Shown here piece by piece: positions 1 to 6,656 of a stretch of 59,365 nucleotides of DNA. This DNA comes from Anaerolineales bacterium (GTDB taxonomy: Bacteria > Chloroflexota > Anaerolineae > Anaerolineales > UBA11579). The translations under genes were made by a program, and so were the position numbers. Position 1 is the stretch's first letter. The number at the start of each line of letters is the position of its first letter. The stretch spans positions 1 to 59,365 of the forward strand of contig JAFGDK010000123.1 of assembly GCA_016932165.1 (NCBI GenBank), written 5' to 3'. The notes beneath the pieces were generated by a model that did not search any database, was not told the DNA's origin, and saw only the letters and a list, made by a program, of their open reading frames with translations.

Positions 1-471
1 ACCCATCAGCTTCTCTAGCCGACGCTCATAAACTGCTTGCAAACGCTCACGCTCCAGCATCACCCAATCATCGTAGAAACCTGGGAGCAAGTCCCCTTCA
101 TACGCGGATACAGCCAGAATATGCTCGTCGATGCAATCTTCGTTGTTAAGACAAGCTTCTAGGGAATACACGTCCACCTGATCATCTGCCCGCGGAGTAT
201 AAGTCACCACCAGGTCATCGCTCTGAAGGCGTTCGTTTATGCTGGTGCCAAAGGCTTTTCGGATACGCCATAGCGCATGCCGCAGGTTGCTGCGCGCATT
301 GATTTCTGTTGCATTCGGCCAGAATTGTCCAGCCAACTTCTCCCGGCGATATGATTTTTGGGGATGGATTAACAGAAAAGCAAAAAGAGATTGAGCAGGG
401 CGTGTGGGGATGATAATCGGTTGCCCATCTAGATAGATTTCAAACTGCCCCAACAACCTTACTTGAAGCAT
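1..471 (-). CDS. SARP/BTAD-type transcriptional activator, N-terminal part (runs off window)
   Basis: The minus strand is open from an ATG at 471 to the window edge, giving 157 residues with no stop. Residues 1-95 form an OmpR-like winged helix; the hallmark stretch ARSNLRHALWRIRKAFG (59-75) is the recognition region of SARP/AfsR/BTAD activators. From about residue 98 the bacterial transcriptional activation domain begins, with VDVYSLEACL and YEGDLLPGFYDDWVMLERER. Such proteins are often large, with an NB-ARC ATPase and TPR repeats downstream, so most of the gene is probably missing. It is divergent from the secreted protein at 702, and a palindrome lies between them. The family assignment is firm; the target genes are unknown. 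Confidence 0.85.
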   Translation of the reverse strand, partial: MLQVRLLGQFEIYLDGQPIIIPTRPAQSLFAFLLIHPQKSYRREKLAGQFWPNATEINARSNLRHALWRIRKAFGTSINERLQSDDLVVTYTPRADDQVDVYSLEACLNNEDCIDEHILAVSAYEGDLLPGFYDDWVMLERERLQAVYERRLEKLMG

Positions 472-537
472 TTATCCCTTTACAAAGATCTTCTTTTTTT
501 CCAGGAAAGTCTCAGGTGATAAGAAACGAAATGGTCG

Positions 538-584
538 ATCAACTTATAACGAAGTTGATGTTTAATGAGGTGAGGTGCTATAGA
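538..584. promoter_or_regulatory. Palindromic operator candidate with weak promoter
   Basis: An inverted repeat has 8-bp perfect arms, ATCAACTT (538-545) and AAGTTGAT (552-559), around a 6-nt spacer. It overlaps a weak plus-strand promoter: TTGATG at 555-560, an 18-nt spacer and TATAGA at 579-584. The site lies between the divergent SARP-type regulator and the secreted protein at 702, so it could control either or both. The repeat is seen directly; the function is inferred. Confidence 0.4.
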
Positions 585-701
585 AATTATAACATCCTAA
601 AATCTTTATGAAAATTTATTGAAAATAATAAAACACGGGTACAAACACGCTCCATAAACAGCTCTCTGCGATACTGCGAACATAAGGAAAAGGAGTTTTC
701 G

Positions 702-1373
702 ATGAAACGTTCAAATATTTTGATTGTGATGGTAGTATGTCTGGTTTTGATCTTGACCACACTAGTCAGCGCGCATAAAGCCAATCCCGGTGTTTTGCCT
801 CCGGATGCCAAGGTCCAAGGGCTCACATATGGAGAATGGTCTGCAAAGTGGTGGCAATACGTCTTGTCGATACCAGATGCGCAAAACCCTCTGACCGGCG
901 GCACGGGAAACCAGTGCGGTATTCAGCAAATTGGGAATGTTGGGCTAGTTGCTTTTGACCCGACTTTGGAGGAACCGATTGAATGCCAAGTGCCAATTGG
1001 GACGATGCTCTTCCTTGATATTTTGAGTGTTGAGTGTTCAAATGTCGAGGAGTATCCTTTTTATGGCGGAGATGAAGCAGAGATGCGTTCTTGTGCAACG
1101 GGCTTTACAATTACCGACCTGCAGGCTGCAATCGATGGGGTCGAGGTTCAGAATTTAGATCGATATCTCCACACCTCCCCATTGTTTGATTTTACGCTGC
1201 CTGAAGATAATATTCTTTACACCGATGAACTGGTTGGACAGTCCGTTTCTTATGGTGCTCATCTGATACTCAACCCATTGAGTCCAGGCGCACATTCGGT
1301 CCATCTGCATGCATCAATACCGGAATTTGAATTCACAATTGATGTGAATCTTGATCTTACCGTGCTACCTTGA
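702..1373 (+). CDS. Secreted protein with YGEWSAKWWQ motif
   Basis: The 223-residue product starts with a clear signal peptide: MKRSN, a hydrophobic stretch, and probable cleavage near LVSAHKA at about residue 25. The start follows a strong ribosome binding site (AAAAGGAG). Just after the signal come YGEWSAKWWQYVLSIP and a cysteine-containing body (C72, C95, C112, C131), which suggests disulfides or an extracellular ligand-binding fold. The YGEWxxxWWQ stretch recurs in secreted hypothetical proteins of environmental bacteria, as far as I recall, but I know of no assigned function. It is a single-gene unit closed by the terminator at 1509-1545. Confidence 0.75.
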   Translation: MKRSNILIVMVVCLVLILTTLVSAHKANPGVLPPDAKVQGLTYGEWSAKWWQYVLSIPDAQNPLTGGTGNQCGIQQIGNVGLVAFDPTLEEPIECQVPIGTMLFLDILSVECSNVEEYPFYGGDEAEMRSCATGFTITDLQAAIDGVEVQNLDRYLHTSPLFDFTLPEDNILYTDELVGQSVSYGAHLILNPLSPGAHSVHLHASIPEFEFTIDVNLDLTVLP

Positions 1374-1508
1374 TACATATTGATTTGGCTTGTGTTATCG
1401 CCAGATGGCAAAACCACCTAAGCCGGGAGTGAATCCGCTTCAACATTGACGAAAAACCAGGTCGGACGAGGATATTCATCTGATTGATAGTCAGATGCCA
1501 AGATCTCC

Positions 1509-1545
1509 AAAAAAAACGGGACGTTTTAAACGTCCTGTTTTTTTT
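1509..1545. terminator. Bidirectional rho-independent terminator
   Basis: A stem from 1517 to 1537 (arms CGGGACGT and ACGTCCTG, with one G-T pair) is flanked by a run of 8 A at 1509-1516 and 8 T at 1538-1545. It therefore works as an intrinsic terminator in both directions. It lies between the convergent secreted-protein gene (+) and cDPG-synthetase-like gene (-). Confidence 0.9.
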
Positions 1546-1559
1546 CAACCAATCTGGGT

Positions 1560-2885
1560 TTATACTTTGCGACCAAACTTCTGCTCGAGCAGGTCTGCCA
1601 GAGTAGGTTTCCCAATTTCCTGAAGTTCGTAGCGCACCCGTTGATAGGGCTGCTTGATCTTAATGATCCTGGTGAGATCGATCGGGGTGCCGACAATTAC
1701 CAGGTCCACATCTGCATTGGCAATCGACTGTTCCAGCTCTTTCATCTGTTTCTCGCCGTAACCCATCGCGGGGAGCACATTTCCAGTGGTGGGGTATTTA
1801 TTATAGGTGTCGATGATCGAACCAACTGCAAATGGGCGCGGATCGACGATCTCAGCCGCACCGAAACGTCGGGCGGCCACCCAGCCTGCCCCGTAAGACA
1901 TCTCACCATGGGTCAGGGTTGGGCCATCTTCCACCACCAGGACACGCTTGCCTTTGATTTCTTCCGGGCGGTCCACAAACAGCGGGGAAGCACCCTCGAT
2001 CACGATGGCATCAGGGTTCAGGTTCCGCAGGGATTCACGCACCGCAAGCACCCCCGCTGGTTCCGCTGTATCCACCTTGTTGAGCACAAACACATCCGCC
2101 AGACGGGCGTTGGCTTCTCCCGGGTGATAGGTTCGTTCATGGCCCGGACGGTGCGGATCTGCCACCACGATGTGGAAATCTGATTTATAGAAGGGAAGGT
2201 CATTGTTGCCGCCGTCCCAAAGGACGATATCCACTTCCTGCTCTGCCTGGCGTAGAATCGCTTCATAATCCACGCCGGCATAGACAATCACGCCGTTATC
2301 AATATGCGGTTCGTATTCTTCACGCTCTTCAATCGTGCACTCGTGCTTATCCAGATCGCTGTAATCAGCAAATCGCTGGACAGCCTGTTTGGCCAGGTCG
2401 CCGTAGGGCATCGGATGGCGGATCGCCGCCACTTTGTAGCCTAAATCCCTCAAAATCAGGGAGACCCGGCGGGTGGTCTGGCTCTTTCCGGCACCGGTGC
2501 GCACGGCACAAACCGAAACCAGTGGTTTGGTGGACTTGACGGTTGTATTATCCAATCCCATCAGCCGGAAATCTGCGCCAGCAGCCAGTACTTGTGAGGC
2601 TTTATGCATCACATAATTATGCGGCACATCGCTATACGCAAAAACAACCTGCTGAACCTTATGGGTTTGAATCAAGTCAAGCAAATCTTCTTCAGGGAAG
2701 ATTGGAATCCCATCTGGATAGAGGCTGCCTGCCAGCGCCGCCGGGTAGGTACGCCCCTCAATATCCGGGATTTGGGTTGCAGTGAAAGCCACCACTTCAT
2801 ATTCATGGTTGTCTCTAAAAAATGTGTTGAAATTATGGAAATCCCTGCCTGCTGCCCCCATGATGATGATACTTTTACGAGCCAT
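1560..2885 (-). CDS. Cyclic 2,3-diphosphoglycerate synthetase-family protein (COG2403-like)
   Basis: The 441-residue product has an N-terminal Rossmann-like segment (KSIIIMGAAGRDFHNFN) followed by a P-loop, RTGAGKSQT, at about residues 129-137, then DIVLWDGGNNDLPFY and a nucleotide-binding domain with NKVD. This layout matches COG2403, which contains the cyclic 2,3-diphosphoglycerate synthetase of thermophilic methanogens; bacterial members are poorly characterised and may do something else with NTP. I chose the ATG at 2885 because GGAGG lies 11 nt upstream and homology begins there. A longer frame to 2936 has no such site. It stands alone on the minus strand, ending at the shared terminator. 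The archaeal-type phosphoglycerate mutase at 31827 is a possible metabolic relative. Confidence 0.8.
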   Translation of the reverse strand: MARKSIIIMGAAGRDFHNFNTFFRDNHEYEVVAFTATQIPDIEGRTYPAALAGSLYPDGIPIFPEEDLLDLIQTHKVQQVVFAYSDVPHNYVMHKASQVLAAGADFRLMGLDNTTVKSTKPLVSVCAVRTGAGKSQTTRRVSLILRDLGYKVAAIRHPMPYGDLAKQAVQRFADYSDLDKHECTIEEREEYEPHIDNGVIVYAGVDYEAILRQAEQEVDIVLWDGGNNDLPFYKSDFHIVVADPHRPGHERTYHPGEANARLADVFVLNKVDTAEPAGVLAVRESLRNLNPDAIVIEGASPLFVDRPEEIKGKRVLVVEDGPTLTHGEMSYGAGWVAARRFGAAEIVDPRPFAVGSIIDTYNKYPTTGNVLPAMGYGEKQMKELEQSIANADVDLVIVGTPIDLTRIIKIKQPYQRVRYELQEIGKPTLADLLEQKFGRKV

Positions 2886-2977
2886 ATCGGTTGTGTCCTC
2901 CAAAATGGTAATTGATCCAGTAGTTCGCCCCGCCATTATATCAAACCTTAAGCAGTTTCATGATTGCTCATAGAATC

Positions 2978-3937
2978 TTAATCCGGGTACAGCTTGATGA
3001 TCTGTTGGGCATAATCTTCAATCGTACGGGCTAACGGCAGTGGCTCTAGAACCTTCACAGCACCGCCCAGATCAAGAATACTACGCCGGGCCTGGTTGAA
3101 ACTATCAAATCTTAGGGATAACAACTGCCAATTTGGATCAGTGCCAGCTTCGATTGTCTCAATAATTGCTGAGGTGAGGTGTTTCAATATCCGCAAAGCT
3201 TCGGGCGTGGCTGATAATCTCGCCCGGTATCCGAAACCCATCGCCTCTTGTCGGGAAATCCAACGATGCCAAAAGCTATGGAGGTCAAATTCTGCTGAAC
3301 GGGAAAAGGTCTGGTTGGTTAGCTTGAGTTCCTGAATATCTGACAGCCAAAAGACTTTTAGATTACCCTCGATGCAGCCGACCAGGAACCACCTTTGCCG
3401 TTGTGAGACCAGGCTGTACGGCTCAACCTGATGATCTGCCTGGTAGCCAAATTGATACCGGACGGTGATATGGATGACCCGGTCTTCCCAAACTGCCCGG
3501 TACAGTTCCCGCAGGAAGGCAGGTGCGTGTTCAGGGCGGTCTTGCCACCAGCTTTGATCGATCAACATTCGTTTACGGGCGTCTTTTTGATACTGCTGTA
3601 AATAATCTGGCAGGGCGGCAGTCAGTTTGAGCCACGCAGTTTTAACCTCCTGATCCATCCCCAATGAAACCAGCGCAGCAGGAATATTAATCATGAATAG
3701 AGCCCGAACCTCCTCTGGCGATAAGCCGGTGAGTGAGGTCCGGTATTCCTCGATCAACTGAATTCCCCCACCAGGTCCTTTATCTGTGTAGATCGGGACA
3801 CCAGCGCTACTAAGGGCAATCACATCACGGTAGATAGTCCGCTCTGATACTTCAAGCGCACCCGCCAGAGCCTGGGCTGTCTGCTTCCCCTTGGTCTGGA
3901 GGATCATAGTCATTCTTAATAACCGGTCAGCTCTCAT
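2978..3937 (-). CDS. WYL-domain transcriptional regulator (YafY-like)
   Basis: The 319-residue protein has an N-terminal DeoR-like helix-turn-helix: LLRMTMILQTKGKQTAQALA, then VSERTIYRDVIALSSAGVPI at about 29-48. A WYL effector domain follows (PYSLVSQRQRWFLVGCI, about 172-188) with the usual C-terminal extension. WYL domains of this kind sense small ligands or nucleic acid. The start at 3937 follows TAGAGG. It is divergent from the GyrI-like gene at 4052, with a near-perfect palindrome in the shared intergenic region, which suggests autoregulation and control of its neighbour. The family is firm and the ligand unknown. Confidence 0.9.
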   Translation of the reverse strand: MRADRLLRMTMILQTKGKQTAQALAGALEVSERTIYRDVIALSSAGVPIYTDKGPGGGIQLIEEYRTSLTGLSPEEVRALFMINIPAALVSLGMDQEVKTAWLKLTAALPDYLQQYQKDARKRMLIDQSWWQDRPEHAPAFLRELYRAVWEDRVIHITVRYQFGYQADHQVEPYSLVSQRQRWFLVGCIEGNLKVFWLSDIQELKLTNQTFSRSAEFDLHSFWHRWISRQEAMGFGYRARLSATPEALRILKHLTSAIIETIEAGTDPNWQLLSLRFDSFNQARRSILDLGGAVKVLEPLPLARTIEDYAQQIIKLYPD

Positions 3938-3965
3938 TTCACGCCTCTACCCGAGTGTATCATAA

Positions 3966-3990
3966 ATACCTGACAATAGATGACAGGTAT
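3966..3990. promoter_or_regulatory. Palindromic operator of the WYL regulator (candidate)
   Basis: Arms ATACCTG (3966-3972) and CAGGTAT (3984-3990) are perfect inverted repeats. Pairing continues inward as CA/TG after one mismatch, giving a 25-bp imperfect palindrome. The repeated TGACA boxes at 3971 and 3981 are one helical turn apart. On the minus strand the site lies across a weak promoter (CTGTCA, 16 nt, TATGAT) that would serve the WYL gene. Confidence 0.6.
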
Positions 3991-4051
3991 ATCAGTTACG
4001 ATTAACCTAATAAGCGCTTATCTGGTAAACCAATCAAGAGAAAGGATAAAA

Positions 4052-4513
4052 ATGACCGAGTTTGATGTAAAAGTTGTTGAATTACCTGCCATGAAAGCAG
4101 CTTCGTTCTATGGTTTCGGCAAGTCACCTGAGCCACAAGCCCATGATGCAGCGATCAGTTGGCTGAAAAAACACAACCTGTTCAAGCAGGGTGCATATCG
4201 GAATTTTGGATTCAACAACCCAAACCCCTCCGCAGGGAGCCAGAATTACGGCTATGAGGTCTGGATCGTGCCCACCAACGGGCTTCCTGAAGGGCATGGT
4301 GCAAAAGAGGTTGAATTTGAGGGCGGGTTGTATGCCGTCGCCTACTGTCCCAGCCTGGATGTGATCGGAGAAATCTGGCAAATGCTGGTTGCCTGGCGGG
4401 ATGGCAGTGAATACCAGCCTGCCTGTCATCAGTGGCTGGAAGAAGCGCGCGAACACTGGCTGGCCTCCAAGCCGGCCGACCACTTCGATCTTTACCTGCC
4501 GATTGCGAAATAG
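4052..4513 (+). CDS. GyrI-like / effector-binding domain protein
   Basis: The 153-residue product resembles the GyrI-like small-molecule-binding fold (SOUL/BacR-type): MTEFDVKVVELPAMKAASFYGFG at the start, the substrate-facing strand YGYEVWIVPTNG, and a C-terminal FDLYLPIAK strand, as in SbmC and Rob effector domains. The ATG at 4052 was chosen because AAGGA lies 7 nt upstream; the in-frame extension to 3980 runs through the palindromic operator. It is divergently paired with a WYL regulator, so it is probably that regulator's target. It may bind or hydrolyse hydrophobic toxic compounds. No export signal is seen. Confidence 0.8.
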   Translation: MTEFDVKVVELPAMKAASFYGFGKSPEPQAHDAAISWLKKHNLFKQGAYRNFGFNNPNPSAGSQNYGYEVWIVPTNGLPEGHGAKEVEFEGGLYAVAYCPSLDVIGEIWQMLVAWRDGSEYQPACHQWLEEAREHWLASKPADHFDLYLPIAK

Positions 4514-4576
4514 GGTTAAGGTCTGATCTAAGTCACACACTGAAAACACAAACCGAAAACAGAGCGAGCAGTGAGA

Positions 4577-4615
4577 GATGATGGGTCTAGTGAAAGATTT
4601 GCTAGATCCATCATC
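4577..4615. other. Long hairpin without U-tract between convergent genes
   Basis: A 14-bp stem is formed by 4577-4590 (GATGATGGGTCTAG) and 4602-4615 (CTAGATCCATCATC), with one G-T pair and an 11-nt loop. No T-run follows on either strand. It lies between the ends of the GyrI-like gene (+) and the acyltransferase gene (-), where a bidirectional terminator would be expected. Confidence 0.6.
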
Positions 4616-4631
4616 CCTATCAGCTTAAGAT

Positions 4632-5735
4632 TCACATTCCAGATGGAGAGAGCTTTGCAAACTTATAGCGACCAACCAGCAAGGGCGAATACCTGATCAG
4701 CAGATAAGCCAGCGGGATGAAGGCGATCTGGGAAGCGATTGCATACCCAATAGAAAACAGGAATACTGGTATCGGATTCGTTGGTACCCAACCCAGAGCC
4801 AGCACAAAATTATCAAGCACAAAAATATTCAAACCGTTCAGTAAATAAAATACAACCGAGTTTTCCCCAACAAATCGGAGGAGTTTTGATTTTAACTGTC
4901 TCAACCTGAAAAGAAGAAAACTGGATGCGATTCCCAAAAAGGCAAGTGCGATAAACCCAAAATAGTTCCCATATTGCCGTACGGACATATCAATATAGAT
5001 ATTCGTTTCTACCCAACTCCCAATCATCCATTTAGATGAAAGCATCCATATCGAAATGATGACAAGCAATACCAGCATAGAAGAAATACTGCTTTTGCGT
5101 TCTGCCTTGAGATCATCTTTCAGGATAGAACCAGCCAGATAGAACCCGATAGCCGGGAATGCCTCACCAAGGTACCAAAACGAAACCTCAAGACTTGTAA
5201 TCTCCTGGAATAACGGCTGGTAAACATCAAAAATAAATCCAATCAAAAATGCTGAAACGATCAATACTATCCGGCTGGTAAAGGTGACCAGGCCTTTGAG
5301 GATCCTGGAAAACATTGACAAGATTACCTCAACCATGAATAAGCACACCAAAAACCAGGAAGGGTGAAAGAAATCAAAGTGACCGAAGGGGTATCTTGCC
5401 AGAGTATTGAAAAACTCTGCTTGAGACATTGTAGCCAGGTTGAATGGAAGGTAGGCAAAGCTCCAGAACATTGCAGGGACCAACAATATGACTGCTCTTC
5501 CAACTATTTTTTTTGTAGAACTGTTCTCAGGTTTCCAAAAGATCCCGCTGAGGAAAAAGAACAAGGGCATATGAAACGAGTAGATGAAATTGTGCAGCCA
5601 CAAATATTCCGAATACCCCGACGGGATGAGCTTATCCAGAAAGTGCCCGAGATAAACCAGGACAATTCCAAACCACCTTAGGTTGTCAACGTAGGGGATT
5701 CTATCGCGGCTGCTTGAGTTGGCACCAATCTTCAT
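4632..5735 (-). CDS. Acyltransferase family 3 membrane protein
   Basis: The 367-residue protein has about ten hydrophobic segments and the acyltransferase-3 signature near the N-terminus: IPYVDNLRWFGIVLVYLGHF, with the conserved histidine, then SFHMPLFFFLSGIFWK. Members O-acylate extracellular polysaccharides, lipids or peptidoglycan using a cytoplasmic acyl donor. The likely start is the ATG at 5735; no strong ribosome binding site is visible. It follows the bcp gene on the same strand after 68 nt, so it may be separately transcribed. The substrate cannot be told from sequence; no glycan cluster is nearby. Confidence 0.88.
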   Translation of the reverse strand: MKIGANSSSRDRIPYVDNLRWFGIVLVYLGHFLDKLIPSGYSEYLWLHNFIYSFHMPLFFFLSGIFWKPENSSTKKIVGRAVILLVPAMFWSFAYLPFNLATMSQAEFFNTLARYPFGHFDFFHPSWFLVCLFMVEVILSMFSRILKGLVTFTSRIVLIVSAFLIGFIFDVYQPLFQEITSLEVSFWYLGEAFPAIGFYLAGSILKDDLKAERKSSISSMLVLLVIISIWMLSSKWMIGSWVETNIYIDMSVRQYGNYFGFIALAFLGIASSFLLFRLRQLKSKLLRFVGENSVVFYLLNGLNIFVLDNFVLALGWVPTNPIPVFLFSIGYAIASQIAFIPLAYLLIRYSPLLVGRYKFAKLSPSGM

Positions 5736-5803
5736 GCTGAATTAACTCAATTCGATGAAGAATATGTGACTCACAATAAAACCAGGGCCAAATAACCTTA
5801 GAA

Positions 5804-6274
5804 TTATTCAGGATTTAAAACCGCCAAAACTTCGGCACTGTGCTCTGCCGGTTTGACGTTTTCAAATACCTTGATGATCTTTCCAGTCTCATCGATCAGG
5901 AATGTGGTGCGATAAATGCCCATATATTCCCGGCCATACATCTTCTTAGTGCCCCACACACCGTAAAGATTGACCACTTCCTTCTCCACATCTGCCAACA
6001 ATGTAAAGGGCAGATCATATTTGGTCTTGAACTTGAGGTGGGATTTCTCATCATCGGCGCTGACGCCCAAAATCACCACCCCGGCTTCCTGGTAGGCGGA
6101 ATAATCGTCCCGGAAGTTGCAGGCTTCAGTGGTACAGCCAGAGGTATCATCTTTGGGATAAAAGTAAAGCAAAACAACCTTGCCCTGATAATCACTCAGG
6201 GTATGCGGATTGCCATTTTCATCTTTGAGGGAAAAATCAGGCGCCATTTGGCCAGCTTCAGGCATCGACATCAT
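5804..6274 (-). CDS. bcp: Thioredoxin-dependent peroxiredoxin, BCP/PrxQ type
   Basis: The 156-residue protein is full length for the family. It reduces hydrogen peroxide and organic hydroperoxides in the cytoplasm. The peroxidatic Cys47 lies in DDTSGCTTEACNF, and Cys52 five residues on is the resolving cysteine typical of atypical 2-Cys PrxQ enzymes. The catalytic Arg and TFLIDETGKI strand are present. Three candidate ATGs lie at 6274, 6271 and 6265; AAGGAG is best spaced (6 nt) for the one at 6271. It ends a five-gene minus-strand run starting with the UbiA gene at 10784, only 7 nt after the receiver gene. Confidence 0.95.
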   Translation of the reverse strand: MMSMPEAGQMAPDFSLKDENGNPHTLSDYQGKVVLLYFYPKDDTSGCTTEACNFRDDYSAYQEAGVVILGVSADDEKSHLKFKTKYDLPFTLLADVEKEVVNLYGVWGTKKMYGREYMGIYRTTFLIDETGKIIKVFENVKPAEHSAEVLAVLNPE

Positions 6275-6281
6275 ATTCTCC

Positions 6282-6650
6282 TTACGGGATCAGATCCAGG
6301 GTTTTCAGGGTTGATTCAAGCACATCCAATGTCATAGGCTTGATCACATAGGAACTAGCCCCTCTTTGCATCGCCAGTTCAGCAGATTCTGGCTGGTCAT
6401 CTGAAGTGACAACGATCACCGGCACCAACTCCAGGTGAGGTTCCCGGCGCAAATAACTGAGCACTTCAAAGCCGGTCAAACCGGGCATGTTCAAATCAAG
6501 GAAAACAATTGAGGGGGTCATCTCCTTGAGCGCATTCAAGGCAGCCCGTGCGCCGTAAGCTGGTCTGGCTTCGATATCAAAGAAAGCCAGCATATTCACC
6601 ATGCTGTCGGCAATTTGACGGCTGTCATCCACAATCAGTGCTTTAGGCAT
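6282..6650 (-). CDS. Stand-alone CheY-like response regulator receiver
   Basis: The 122 residues form a complete receiver domain and nothing else: acidic pair D8/D9, phospho-acceptor D52 in IVFLDLNMPG, T82 and K104 in YVIKPM. It lacks a DNA-binding output domain, so it must act through protein contact. No histidine kinase is in the window. It lies 6 nt after the MoeA-PBP fusion gene and 7 nt before bcp, with its own GGTGGAG ribosome binding site, so it is part of that operon. Its partner is unknown; the context points to redox or molybdenum metabolism, which is only inference. Confidence 0.92.
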   Translation of the reverse strand: MPKALIVDDSRQIADSMVNMLAFFDIEARPAYGARAALNALKEMTPSIVFLDLNMPGLTGFEVLSYLRREPHLELVPVIVVTSDDQPESAELAMQRGASSYVIKPMTLDVLESTLKTLDLIP

Positions 6651-6656
6651 TTTGAT

